The notes under the pieces: generated by a model
The model's database searches: none
What the model was told of the DNA's origin: nothing
Seen by the model: the letters and a program-made list of their open reading frames with translations, nothing else
NCBI RefSeq assembly: GCF_965223525.1
Contig: NZ_OZ245005.1
Span: forward strand, 372,001-436,000
Direction: 5' to 3'
Length of the DNA stretch: 64,000 nucleotides
DNA from: Leptofilum sp965223525
Lineage (GTDB): Bacteria; Chloroflexota; Anaerolineae; Promineifilales; Promineifilaceae
Part shown: piece by piece, positions 37,139-45,919 of the stretch
Layout of the letters: every line of letters begins with the position of its first letter
How positions within the stretch are numbered: the first letter of the stretch is position 1
Position numbers and translations under genes: made by a program

Positions 37139-38574
37139 TAAAATTGGAAGTAAATAAACTCTAAAGATTCGCGGACGCCAAAGATGAGCGTCCAGGCAAT
37201 AATCAGTGCATAGACCAAAACACGAGCTATTCTGGGCAGGCGCGTAAGCAATAACAAATCACGGGTCGCATATTGGCATAGCTCCACCAGCACCATTGGG
37301 AGTGCATAAAATGTGATGTCTTGAAGCAACTTTACGCTGAAGTCTGACGTTTGCCACGAAACATGGGAAAGTATGTACGAAATTTGGTCTACAGACCGGG
37401 AACGGAAAATCAGCCAGCCAACCAGAGTTAAGCAAAACATGAATACCATTCGCCCCACAACAAGAAGCTTGTTGTACGCACCGCTCCAAGGGTCTTTGTG
37501 AATCGGCCGTTTTTCAAGCAATCGATAGATAATCAGAATCGTGCCATGAAATCCGCCCCAAATCACAAAGTTCCAAGCAGCTCCATGCCACAATCCCCCC
37601 AACAGCATCGTTAGCATCAAATTGCGGTAGGTTTTCCACTTGCCATGTCGGTTCCCACCTAGTGGAATGTATAGATAATCACGCAGCCAAGATGAGAGCG
37701 AAACGTGCCATCGTTGCCAAAAATCTGTGGGATTCAGGGCAAAATATGGCAAACGGAAATTTACCATTAAATCAAAACCCATCAGTCGAGATAGACCACG
37801 GGCAATGTTTGAGTAACCTGAAAAATCACCATAAATTTGCAGTGCAAAAGCTAAAACACCAAGGAAAACAGTAAGCCCTTCATGTTCAGTGTAGTTATTA
37901 AATACCGAGTCCGCCAATAACCCAACGTTGTCGGCAACAACCATCTTCTTAAAGTAACCCCAAATTATCAGGTAAACGCCGGTATGAATATGTTCGGGCG
38001 TCATCTGGCGGGGCTTTGCCACCTGTGGCAGCAGGTTAACAGCACGCTCAATTGGCCCGGCAACAAGCTGCGGGAAAAAGGCAACAAACACGGCAAAGTT
38101 CAATATACTTTGCGTCGGCTGTAGCTTCTCTCGGTAAATGTCAATGGTATAGCTCATGGTCTGAAAGGTATAAAAGCTTATACCAACAGGCAAAATAATC
38201 TTGAGCGTAATCGCGTCAGCTTGCAAACCCGCCAAATTCAATAAATCTGTGAAACTCGCCGCAAAAAAGTTGAAATATTTGAAGAAGCCCAAAATACCTA
38301 AGTTAACAATCATCGAAACGGCGAGTAGCTGCTTCCGCCGTGTGCGGTTGGCAGGTGAATCGGTCGGAATGGCCCCGATTGCACGACCTACATAAAAATC
38401 TACTAGCGTGGAGATAAGAATTAGGGAGAGAAAACGCCAATCCCAACGGCCGTAAAAATAGTAACTCGCCACCAGCAGCAAAACATTTTGCCAGCGAACA
38501 TGCTTATTTAGCAATAAATATAGGGCATAGACAATGACAAAAAAACCGAGAAATATGCCCGAATTAAATAACAA
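37138..38574 (-). CDS. MBOAT family O-acyltransferase (AlgI-like)
   Basis: 478 residues with about ten membrane helices. Diagnostic segments are FWQRWHVSLSSWLRDYLYIP with LGG and GGLWHGAAWNFVIWG with the catalytic His. I assign a TTG start at 38574, because it yields the family-typical MLFNSGIFLGFF opening and has GGGAGG seven bases upstream; the frame remains open a little further. It acts with the following SGNH-type gene in O-acylation of an exported polysaccharide or lipid. The composition is more A+T-rich than neighbours and holds only one octamer. Confidence 0.92.
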   Translation of the reverse strand: MLFNSGIFLGFFVIVYALYLLLNKHVRWQNVLLLVASYYFYGRWDWRFLSLILISTLVDFYVGRAIGAIPTDSPANRTRRKQLLAVSMIVNLGILGFFKYFNFFAASFTDLLNLAGLQADAITLKIILPVGISFYTFQTMSYTIDIYREKLQPTQSILNFAVFVAFFPQLVAGPIERAVNLLPQVAKPRQMTPEHIHTGVYLIIWGYFKKMVVADNVGLLADSVFNNYTEHEGLTVFLGVLAFALQIYGDFSGYSNIARGLSRLMGFDLMVNFRLPYFALNPTDFWQRWHVSLSSWLRDYLYIPLGGNRHGKWKTYRNLMLTMLLGGLWHGAAWNFVIWGGFHGTILIIYRLLEKRPIHKDPWSGAYNKLLVVGRMVFMFCLTLVGWLIFRSRSVDQISYILSHVSWQTSDFSVKLLQDITFYALPMVLVELCQYATRDLLLLTRLPRIARVLVYALIIAWTLIFGVRESLEFIYFQF

Positions 38575-38730
38575 TCCTATGCCTCCCAAAGCATTTTTGT
38601 AGAAATTGACCTGAAGATTGCCACAGCCAGTTATACCAAAATGTGTCTCAAAAAAATATGCTCCCTTTTTTGTCTCCAGCCGTTTCCCGTGTACAATATT
38701 TTCAACAACCCAGCAGAAGAGGAAACCCCC

Positions 38731-40044
38731 ATGACAACTGTCCCCCTACAGACCCAAACAACCGCCACTCGGCGCGAGCGGTGGGCCTGGTATTTATACG
38801 ATTTTGGCAACTCAGCCTATGCCTCCGTAGTGCTGCTAGCCGTCTATTCTGCCTACTTTCAAGGCAGCATTGTCGGCGGCGCAGAAGGCACCCGGCTGTG
38901 GGGGCTAGCCGTCGGCATTGCCATGCTCGTTGTTGCCCTTACCTCCCCCATTTTAGGCACCATCGCCGACTTTTCTGGCTCAAAGAAAAAGTTTTTACTG
39001 TTTTATACCGTGATGGCCTGCATTTTTACCGCAGGCCTTTTTTTTGCAACACCCGGCAACGTGGCCATTGGCATGAGCTTCTTCATTTTGGCAGAAATTG
39101 GTTACCGTAGCGCACAAGTATTTTACAATGCCTTGCTGCCAGAAATTGCCGAACCGCATGAAGTGGGACGCGTCTCTGGCAATGGCTGGGCCATCGGCAC
39201 CGTCGGCGGCATTCTTTGCCTCATCATCATCCTGCCGTTGATTGTGATGATTGAGGGAGATTTGATTATTCGGGCATCTTTGGTGATAACGGCCGTATTC
39301 TTCGCCATTTCTGCTACCCCCATCTTCCTTTGGCTGCCTGAACGTGCCAAAGGCAAAGCCCTACCCCCCGGCGAAAACTATTTCAGCGTCGCCATCAAGC
39401 AGATTCGCCAAACCATCAAAACCGCCAGCCAATTCAAAGAGTTCCTCAAATTCATGGCCGCCTTCCTCATTTTCAACGATGGCGTCATTATGGCTCTGAA
39501 CTTTGCCGCTATTATCGGCGCAGTTTTGTACGGCATGGATCAGCAGCAACTCATCATCTTTGTCATCATTGTGCAGGTGAGCAATGTTGGTGGGGCCTAC
39601 GCCTTCGGCGCTTGGGTAGACAGGCTTGGCGGCAAACGCTCACTAGCTCTATCCATTGTTACCATGATTGCGGCCGTCATTTGGCTATACCTAAATCAGT
39701 CTGCGACTGGCTTTTATATGCTGGGCATTCTGGCAGGGTTTGCCATGGCTGGCATCCAATCCGTTAGCCGCACCATGGTGAGCTTCCTTGCACCACCAGG
39801 GCGCAGTGCTGAATTTTACGGCTTCTTTGCCGTTGCTGGGCGCACGTCTTCATTTATCGGCCCCACCGTCTACGGCTTTATCGCCGCCGAAGCAGCAATC
39901 TGGTACCAAGCGCAAGGGGAAACCATCACCTCCGCTGAACAGCTAGGGCAAAAGCTCGCTATCCTGTCTATCGGCGTCTTTTTGTTGGTTGGCCTGATTG
40001 TCCTCAACTTTGTAAACGAGAAAAAAGCCCGCGCATTTGAATAA
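38731..40044 (+). CDS. MFS transporter, Atg22/UMF1 family
   Basis: 437 residues with about twelve helices. It opens TTRRERWAWYLYDFGNSAYASVV-type, the WxxYDxxNSAF signature of UMF1/Atg22-like permeases, and has the loop motif PILGTIADFSGSKKKFLL. AGAGGAAA lies six bases before the ATG; the frame is open further upstream but without a start site. The substrate is unknown. Relatives export amino acids from yeast vacuoles. Confidence 0.92.
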   Translation: MTTVPLQTQTTATRRERWAWYLYDFGNSAYASVVLLAVYSAYFQGSIVGGAEGTRLWGLAVGIAMLVVALTSPILGTIADFSGSKKKFLLFYTVMACIFTAGLFFATPGNVAIGMSFFILAEIGYRSAQVFYNALLPEIAEPHEVGRVSGNGWAIGTVGGILCLIIILPLIVMIEGDLIIRASLVITAVFFAISATPIFLWLPERAKGKALPPGENYFSVAIKQIRQTIKTASQFKEFLKFMAAFLIFNDGVIMALNFAAIIGAVLYGMDQQQLIIFVIIVQVSNVGGAYAFGAWVDRLGGKRSLALSIVTMIAAVIWLYLNQSATGFYMLGILAGFAMAGIQSVSRTMVSFLAPPGRSAEFYGFFAVAGRTSSFIGPTVYGFIAAEAAIWYQAQGETITSAEQLGQKLAILSIGVFLLVGLIVLNFVNEKKARAFE

Positions 40045-40046
40045 AG

Positions 40047-40107
40047 GCCACAGAGATCACAGAGTAAAAAGAGGCTATCCCATAATATACGCTGTGATCT
40101 CTGTGGC
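40047..40107. repeat. inverted repeat GCCACAGAGATCACAG
   Basis: A perfect 16-bp inverted pair (40047-40062 and 40092-40107) spans the gap between the MFS and acyl-CoA ligase genes. It is of the widespread CACAGAGATCACAGAG repeat class. It may also work as a terminator, though no T run follows. Confidence 0.75.
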
Positions 40108-40123
40108 AAAATAAGGAGTTGCC

Positions 40124-42163
40124 ATGATCTTCAATAGCCCGTATCCTGATGTGGAGATTCCTGACGTGCCGCTAACCGAGTTCGTCTTGAGCCGCACCCA
40201 GCAGTTTGGTGACAAACCTGCGCTGATTGATGGGCCAAGCGGCCGTACCATCACATACGCCCAATTAGGCGGAGCCATTCGGCTGGTGGCTTCTAGCCTA
40301 GCCCACCGCGGCTTTGGCAAGGGGGATGTTTTTGCCATTTATAGCCCCAATGTGCCGGAGTATGCCGTTGCCTTTCATGCCGTCTCCTTGCTGGGTGGCA
40401 TTGTTACCACCGTCAATCCGCTCTATACGGCCGATGAACTGGCACGCCAGCTAAACGATGCAAATGCAAAATATTTACTAACAATCTCCCTGTTTCTGGA
40501 AAATGCGAAAACGGCCGCTTCCCAAAGCAAGGTCGAGGAAATTTTCACCTTTGACCTAACCGAGGGAGCCACGCCATTTGCCACCCTGCTGCAAAGTGAT
40601 GGCTCGCTACCCGAAATCAATATCAATCCTGCCGAAGATTTAGTTGTTTTGCCCTACTCCAGTGGCACCACCGGCTACCCCAAAGGCGTAATGCTCACAC
40701 ACCGCAACATCGTTGCCAACATCGTGCAAGTAGAAGGCGTTACGGGCATTGATCTGGTTGATGAAGCAGACACGGTCATGGGCATCCTGCCATTCTTCCA
40801 CATTTACGGCATGGTGGTCATCATGAACATGAGTCTGGTAAAAGGTGCTACTGTCGTTACCATGCCCCGCTTTGATATGGTGCAATTCCTGGAGCTGGTA
40901 CAAAAACATAAAGTAACCCGCGTGAATCTGGTGCCTCCTATTTTGGTAGGCCTCGCTAAACACCCCATCGTAGACCAATACGACGTCTCCTCGCTCGTCG
41001 AGCTATTTTCTGGCGCGGCCCCGCTGGGCCAAGCATTGGCCGATGAGGTTAAGGCACGTTTGGGCTGCCGCGTGGTGCAAGGGTACGGTCTCACTGAGAC
41101 CAGCCCCGTCACTCACGTCTATAATCGCACCATGACAAAGAGTGACAAGCTTTCATCCGTTGGCCCAGCCATCCCTAACACGGAGGTGATGGTGGTAGAT
41201 GTAGCCACCATGGAACCGCTAGGTCGCAACAAAAAGGGTGAAATCTGGATGCGTGGGCCACAGATAATGAAAGGGTACCTTAACAATCCAGATGCAACGG
41301 TCGCCACCGTGGATGAAGAAGGTTGGCTACACTCGGGCGACATTGGCTTCATTGATGATGAAGGCTTTTTCTACATTGTGGATCGGCTCAAAGAGCTGAT
41401 TAAATACAAAGGGTTTCAGGTGGCCCCGGCTGAACTAGAAGCCTTGCTGCTGTCCCACCCTGCCATTGCCGATGTAGCCGTCATCCCCAGCCCCAACCGA
41501 GAAGTAGGCATTGCCAAGGGACGCATCAAATGGCTATCTGCTTTGGCAAATCTCGAAAACAAAGATGAATTTGAGGAACAAATAACATCCCTCGAAGATG
41601 TTCTTAATCGCATTACCAACTTGACCATTACAGCACCGCTTACCTATGAAGATGTTACAAAAGCAATTCCTATAAATGAGCTGCTAAACACCTACTTGGA
41701 GCGACAATGGAAGCACGCACGCTTTAGACACATTTTCTTGTCACTCGATCTGCGACCTGACTTAGACAAATCAAGTTCTGTTTGGGCAAGTCCTGAATGG
41801 CTTCGCCGGGGCTTTGAGCTAATTGTTGATAATGCTGTTTTGGCCATGCAAGAAGCAGGTACGCCAGACCCAAAAATTTGGGTGACAACCCGCTCAAAAG
41901 ACACCGAAGTACTGATTACTATCGAAAACAACGGCCCTACAATATCAGACGTAGTCCTTGAGCACTTCCGCCAAGGGCGGGCAATACCTAAGAATGATGG
42001 AGACCGAGGGTCAGGCATTGGCTTACAACTCACAAAAACCATCTTCGAAACGTACCGAGGCACTATGCAGATAGAAAAAAGAGAGCCGCAAGGAGCGTCC
42101 GTAACTTTCACGTTGCCAAAATTTCAACCTAACGAAGCAAACAAGAAAAAGAATGCAGAATAA
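40124..42163 (+). CDS. chimeric gene: truncated acyl-CoA ligase fused to GHKL ATPase tail
   Basis: 679 residues in one open frame. Residues 1 to about 459 are a 4-coumarate/long-chain acyl-CoA ligase: the P-loop near 177 (YSSGTTGYPKGVMLTH), GYGLTETSPVTH, GWLHSGDIGFIDDEG and VDRLKELIKYKGFQVAPAELE. Homology stops at VAVIPSPNREVG. The mobile C-terminal domain with the catalytic Lys is missing. Residues about 460-679 are a more A+T-rich segment ending in a histidine-kinase-like ATPase: N-box ELIVDNAVLAMQEA, IENNGPTISD and GSGIGLQLTKTIF. The two halves share no pathway. It is probably a rearrangement scar next to an IS, or an assembly join; a real fusion is less likely. Confidence 0.85.
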   Translation: MIFNSPYPDVEIPDVPLTEFVLSRTQQFGDKPALIDGPSGRTITYAQLGGAIRLVASSLAHRGFGKGDVFAIYSPNVPEYAVAFHAVSLLGGIVTTVNPLYTADELARQLNDANAKYLLTISLFLENAKTAASQSKVEEIFTFDLTEGATPFATLLQSDGSLPEININPAEDLVVLPYSSGTTGYPKGVMLTHRNIVANIVQVEGVTGIDLVDEADTVMGILPFFHIYGMVVIMNMSLVKGATVVTMPRFDMVQFLELVQKHKVTRVNLVPPILVGLAKHPIVDQYDVSSLVELFSGAAPLGQALADEVKARLGCRVVQGYGLTETSPVTHVYNRTMTKSDKLSSVGPAIPNTEVMVVDVATMEPLGRNKKGEIWMRGPQIMKGYLNNPDATVATVDEEGWLHSGDIGFIDDEGFFYIVDRLKELIKYKGFQVAPAELEALLLSHPAIADVAVIPSPNREVGIAKGRIKWLSALANLENKDEFEEQITSLEDVLNRITNLTITAPLTYEDVTKAIPINELLNTYLERQWKHARFRHIFLSLDLRPDLDKSSSVWASPEWLRRGFELIVDNAVLAMQEAGTPDPKIWVTTRSKDTEVLITIENNGPTISDVVLEHFRQGRAIPKNDGDRGSGIGLQLTKTIFETYRGTMQIEKREPQGASVTFTLPKFQPNEANKKKNAE

Positions 42164-42187
42164 TCTCATAAGCATTTTTAATATTGC

Positions 42188-43124
42188 TTAACTCAAGTTG
42201 CTACCTTAAAAATATGGCTGACACTCTCAGCCAGAACAAATAATGCGATTTTCAGCTCAAAGCCTGCGGCTGTGACTGCATGAATGCTCCTCGGCATCCT
42301 GCGTGCAATGGATGACCCTGTCGTCTCCACAATCTTGCGATGCAGTTTTATCCAATAAGTGCGCCACGGTGGATACGGCCGTTTGCTGTTTTTCTTGCGT
42401 ACAGGACATAGTTTCACCTGTCTTGTCTCATTGATTAAGTCTTCCATGGCATAATCATTGTAGATTTTGTCTGCATAGATTTCTGAACCCGTCGGTAGGT
42501 CAAACTGAAAGGAGCGCAGGTGAGTCACATCGCTTTCAGAACCCGGTGTTAGGAAGAACTCAACTGGTTGACCCTGACTGGTGACCATCAAATGTAGTTT
42601 GAGTCCATAGAAGTAGCGGCGTTTGCTCGCAATCTTGCCGCGATACTTCTCTTCTCGATAGAGACGACAGCGGCGAATGCGCCAATTGTCACACACCACA
42701 ATAGGAAAGGTATCGATCACGTAAATCGAATCGCTACTGACCCCTTTCCAGTGGGCGCCCAACATCTCGATAAAGGTCACGATGTAATGGCTCACTCGAT
42801 GCAGACGACGTGAATACCGACTTTTGCTCAACATGGTTGGTATGTAGCCGCCTTGATGCAAGAAGGCACGGGCAAGTTCATAATTGCCGCTAAAAAACAG
42901 AGCAGCCACGATTGCTGTGGTGATGACCTCGGAATCGTTCATGCGGCATTGACTGTTTTCATGATGACCTAAACCAAGCAAAAGGTCGTTAACCAGCGTG
43001 TAAATCGCTACAATTTGTTCGTCCATGATTGTCCTCGTAAAAATGGTTTGGTGGTTCAAACCCACTTTACTTGGCTTTCATGGACTTCACCATTTTTGAC
43101 TGTTAAGGTAGCAACTTAGGTTAA
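42188..43124 (-). mobile_element. IS982-family insertion sequence (complete)
   Basis: About 0.94 kb. Terminal inverted repeats: AAGTTGCTACCTTAA (42195-42209) matches its complement at 43103-43117 perfectly. The match extends outward to TTAAC after two mismatches, giving ends at 42188 and 43124. One transposase gene fills it. I see no clean target-site duplication, which suggests deletion or recombination at a flank. It sits between the chimeric ligase gene and the frameshifted PPOX gene. Confidence 0.88.
42193..43026 (-). CDS. IS982-family transposase (DDE)
   Basis: 277 residues from ATG 43026 (MDEQIVAIYTLVNDLLLG), with GAGGA five bases upstream. IS982 signatures are NDSEVITTAIV, YVIDTFPIVVCDNWRIRRC with the first Asp, KRYFYGLKLHLMVT, PVEFFLTPGSESDV, SEIYADKIYNDY with the second Asp, and VRKKNSKR...IVETTGSSIARRMPRSIHAVT with the Glu. 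All catalytic acids are present and the frame is uninterrupted, so it may still be active. The stop overlaps the left inverted repeat. One ACGGCCGT lies inside the gene. Confidence 0.93.
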   Translation of the reverse strand: MDEQIVAIYTLVNDLLLGLGHHENSQCRMNDSEVITTAIVAALFFSGNYELARAFLHQGGYIPTMLSKSRYSRRLHRVSHYIVTFIEMLGAHWKGVSSDSIYVIDTFPIVVCDNWRIRRCRLYREEKYRGKIASKRRYFYGLKLHLMVTSQGQPVEFFLTPGSESDVTHLRSFQFDLPTGSEIYADKIYNDYAMEDLINETRQVKLCPVRKKNSKRPYPPWRTYWIKLHRKIVETTGSSIARRMPRSIHAVTAAGFELKIALFVLAESVSHIFKVAT

Positions 43125-43146
43125 TTACAATTGTGGAAGGCTCAAC

Positions 43147-43631
43147 ATGAATTCTTTAACAGAAACTGCTCCCGCTTTTCTTTTATTGAGATGGCACATC
43201 AGATTGTGTGGGCTAGCGTGGCGACTGTGGACAAAAACGGCCGTCCCCGTTCTCGCATCCTCCATCCAATTTGGCAGTGGGATGAGGGGCAGCTAACTGG
43301 CTGGATTGCCACTGGGCCGACGGCCGTTAAACGCGCTCACCTGGCTCACAGCCCGTATGTCTCAGTAAATTACTGGACACCTGCCCAAGACACGTGTGTC
43401 GCTGAATGTCGCGCAACCTGGGCATTTGATGACGAAACGCGCCAAATGGTGTGGGATATGTTCCTTAACGGCCCTGAACCAGTCGGGTTTGACCCCAAAA
43501 TAATACCCGCCTGGACAAGCCCAACGGTAGATGCATTTGCTGTATTGAAGCTTGAGCCGTGGCGGCTGCGTGTCTTCCCTAGCTCGGTTTTCATGGGGCA
43601 AGGCGGCGAAATCTTAACCTGGCAGGCGTAG
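43147..43631 (+). pseudogene. PPOX-family flavin-binding protein gene with 1-base frameshift
   Basis: The main frame encodes IEMAHQIVWASVATVDKNGRPRSRILHPIW... to FMGQGGEILTWQA, a pyridoxamine-phosphate-oxidase-like split-barrel protein. That frame has only a poor TTG start (43131) and a non-family N-terminus. The other frame, from ATG 43147 with GGAAGG upstream, gives MNSLTETAPAF, the expected N-terminus, and meets the main frame at a T-rich tract near 43178-43190. Adding one T there would restore a normal protein of about 161 residues. So either a true frameshift or a sequencing error in the tract. Confidence 0.7.
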
Positions 43632-43693
43632 GCGTGCGGGTCTTTTGACTTGAAAACCAGGAGGAAATGTGGTATATTTTGCATCATATTTTG

Positions 43694-43699
43694 TATAAT
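43694..43699 (+). promoter_or_regulatory. -10 element of the toxin-antitoxin operon
   Basis: A perfect TATAAT 33 bases before the antitoxin ATG, inside an A+T-rich stretch with partial palindromes (ATTTTGTATAATTTCATAAT). No convincing -35 is seen. Phd/YefM antitoxins usually autorepress at such palindromes. Confidence 0.45.
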
Positions 43700-43731
43700 T
43701 TCATAATTAGTGCAACAAATAAGGTACAGTT

Positions 43732-44046
43732 ATGAGCACAAACATTGTCCCAATTAGCGATTTACGCCGAGAAGCCAGCCAGGTTGTGAAAATCGTGCGC
43801 GAAGGTAGAGATGTAGTTTACATTACCCAACACGGCCGTCCCGCAGCGGTGTTGGTCAACTACGAGCAGTATGAAGCCCTGATTGCAGAGCTACAAGCCT
43901 TAAAACAACAGCAATCCAAAACAGCCTACACCATCGCAGAGCAAAAAGGCACCTTCGCCACCCTTGCCGACATGGCGCAAGATTTAGGGGCCGATGATTT
44001 GGCTGAGCAGCATGATCACTACTTATACGGAACTGACAAGTCGTGA
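43732..44046 (+). CDS. Phd/YefM-type antitoxin
   Basis: 104 residues. The N-terminal DNA-binding Phd fold is clear: VPISDLRREASQVVKIVREGRDVVYITQHGRPAAVLVNYEQYEAL. A longer than usual C-terminal tail (about 60-104) would fold on the toxin. AAGG lies before the ATG. The stop overlaps the start of the PIN gene (GTGA). It neutralises the PIN nuclease and probably represses the operon. Confidence 0.93.
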   Translation: MSTNIVPISDLRREASQVVKIVREGRDVVYITQHGRPAAVLVNYEQYEALIAELQALKQQQSKTAYTIAEQKGTFATLADMAQDLGADDLAEQHDHYLYGTDKS

Positions 44047-44447
44047 AGCCAGCAATCTTCATTGATACCAGCTACTTTCTTGCCCTCGTAAACAGCCGAG
44101 ACAAGTATCACCAGCAAGCAAAAAGCGTGGCAGAGCAAATATTGCCTCCCTTTGTTACCAGTGAAGCAGTGTTGTATGAATTGGGCAACGCTTTGGCCAA
44201 ACCGCCCCACCGTATGCTGGGGATTCAGGCACTGCGGCAAATCCGTCAGGACAGGAATATTGAAGTTGTGAATATTGGGTCTGATCTGTTTGCTCAGATT
44301 GTCACGTTTTATCAATCACGGCCAGACAAAGCCTGGGGGTTAACAGATTGCTCATCCTTTGTGATTATGCAACAGCGTCGGCTACATGAGGCATTAACGG
44401 CCGATAGACATTTTGAGCAAGCGGGTTTTATGCGCTTGCTGCAGTGA
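44043..44447 (+). CDS. PIN-domain ribonuclease toxin (VapC-like)
   Basis: 134 residues. Acidic PIN residues are Asp8 (FIDTSYFLALV), Glu46 (VLYELGNAL), Asp102 (WGLTDCSSFVIM) and Asp121 (ALTADRHFEQAGF), a complete catalytic set. PIN toxins are Mg-dependent endoribonucleases cutting tRNA or rRNA. GTG start overlapping the antitoxin stop. Pairing of PIN with a Phd-type antitoxin is common. The module sits beside the IS-scarred patch, typical of accessory DNA. Confidence 0.92.
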   Translation: MKPAIFIDTSYFLALVNSRDKYHQQAKSVAEQILPPFVTSEAVLYELGNALAKPPHRMLGIQALRQIRQDRNIEVVNIGSDLFAQIVTFYQSRPDKAWGLTDCSSFVIMQQRRLHEALTADRHFEQAGFMRLLQ

Positions 44448-44453
44448 CCTCTG

Positions 44454-45779
44454 TTACTTCTTAGCAAGTACCTCATGAATCGCTTCGGTTAGTATGCCCA
44501 CCATGTCGTCAAGCTGAGCTTCGTTAATGATGAGAGGTGGCCCCAGCATAATCACATCCCCATTTTGGCCATCGGCGCAGCCCTGCGAATAGTAAACGAT
44601 GAGCCCCTTATCAAACGCCCGTTGCCAAATATCCCAAGCAAGATGACGCGCAGCCGGAAACGGTATCTTGCTCACTTTGTCTTGCACCAACTCCACACCC
44701 CAAAACAAGCCTCGCCCGCGTACTTCACCCACATTGGGATGCTCGCTCAGAGCATCTTGCAGCATTTGACCCAATTTCTGACCCAGCGTGGCTGAATTTT
44801 CTACTAATTTTTCAGTTTTCATGATGTGCAGCGTTGCTAACGCGGCTGCACAACCCACCGGATGATGGCTAAAGGTGCCGCCATGATTCCAATCACCTAA
44901 CTTTTGTCGGATGAGCTCAACGTCCTCTGTTTTGGCGGCAATAAACCCTAGCGGGAAGTAACCACCGGCTAATCCTTTGGAAGTAACCATGATGTCTGGC
45001 TGAACCTGCCAATGATCCATGGCCCACCATTTGCCAGTGCGCCCCATGCCTACCAGCACCTCGTCGGCAATGAGCAACACGCCATATTTGTCGCAGATTT
45101 GACGAACAGCAGGCCAATAATCATCCGGCGGCACAACGGCCCCCAGGCTAGCCCCGCTGATAGGCTCGGCAATGAAGGCGGCAACCGTCTCTTCCCCATA
45201 GGCCAATATGGATTCTTCCAGCCGACTGGCTATTTCCTCGCCAGAGGCTTCAAATCGGTAAGGATACGGCGGCCGCACATGGGGCATATTGACCATCATG
45301 CCCATGAATGGTTTGCGTAAACCGGGACGGCCGCTTACTCCCAACGCCCCCAACGTCATGCCATGATAACTCAGGGAACGGCAGGTGATGATGTCGCGCA
45401 TGGCGTGGCCGCGTGCCTGCTGAATTTGCCGCGCCAGCTTGATTGCGCCTTCTACTACTTCAGACCCGCTGCTAAGGTAAAAAAAGCGTGGGTTGGAAAT
45501 GGGAACCAGCGCTGCCAACTCGCTGGAGAGCTGCTCGGTGGCCTGGTTTGTGAACATGATGGCGTGGACGTAAGCAGCCGCTTCTGCTTGCTGAGTCATG
45601 GCGTTGATAACTTCGGAACGGCCGTGTCCCACATTCACCACCAGTGGCCCACCCGATCCGTCTATATACTTTTTGCCACTTTCATCAAATAAATAAATGC
45701 CCTCCCCATGTGAAATTTTAGGGCGGGCATGGTCCATCTTGCGATAAAAGACGTGTCCGTGCGGATGTTTGTATGTCAT
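44454..45779 (-). CDS. class III pyridoxal-phosphate aminotransferase
   Basis: 441 residues. Fold-type I class III signatures are DGSGGPLVVNVGHGRSEV, FYLSSGSEVVEGAIKLAR, the YHGMTLGALG loop, the LIADEVLVGMGRTGKWWAMDHW block with the PLP-binding Asp, and Lys268 in VTSKGLAGGYFPLGF. Closest in style to omega-amino-acid:pyruvate or 4-aminobutyrate-type enzymes; the exact substrate is not predictable. It is followed by a glutamate-semialdehyde dehydrogenase on the same strand upstream, so amine or amino-acid catabolism feeding glutamate is likely. No clear ribosome site precedes the ATG. Confidence 0.9.
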   Translation of the reverse strand: MTYKHPHGHVFYRKMDHARPKISHGEGIYLFDESGKKYIDGSGGPLVVNVGHGRSEVINAMTQQAEAAAYVHAIMFTNQATEQLSSELAALVPISNPRFFYLSSGSEVVEGAIKLARQIQQARGHAMRDIITCRSLSYHGMTLGALGVSGRPGLRKPFMGMMVNMPHVRPPYPYRFEASGEEIASRLEESILAYGEETVAAFIAEPISGASLGAVVPPDDYWPAVRQICDKYGVLLIADEVLVGMGRTGKWWAMDHWQVQPDIMVTSKGLAGGYFPLGFIAAKTEDVELIRQKLGDWNHGGTFSHHPVGCAAALATLHIMKTEKLVENSATLGQKLGQMLQDALSEHPNVGEVRGRGLFWGVELVQDKVSKIPFPAARHLAWDIWQRAFDKGLIVYYSQGCADGQNGDVIMLGPPLIINEAQLDDMVGILTEAIHEVLAKK

Positions 45780-45822
45780 TGGGATACGGCCGTTTCCAAC
45801 CGCCTCTTTTTCTATCTATCAA

Positions 45823-45869
45823 AGATTTCGCAGATTAGCCAGATTTAATCTTTTTAATCTGCGAAATCT
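45823..45869. repeat. inverted repeat AGATTTCGCAGATTA
   Basis: Perfect 15-bp arms at 45823-45837 and 45855-45869 with a 17-base spacer, in the gap between the dehydrogenase and aminotransferase genes. It is of the dispersed GATTTCGCAGATTA class and may end or attenuate the transcript from the dehydrogenase. Confidence 0.75.
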
Positions 45870-45919
45870 ATTGACTTAAATATTGTTGATGTTGTTCACG
45901 CCTTAGTGGGAAGATAAAG

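Noticed and set aside
42188..44447. Integrative element or prophage around the IS, PPOX and toxin-antitoxin genes
   Set aside because: No integrase, attachment repeats, or phage genes; only an IS and a toxin-antitoxin pair, which do not make an island by themselves.
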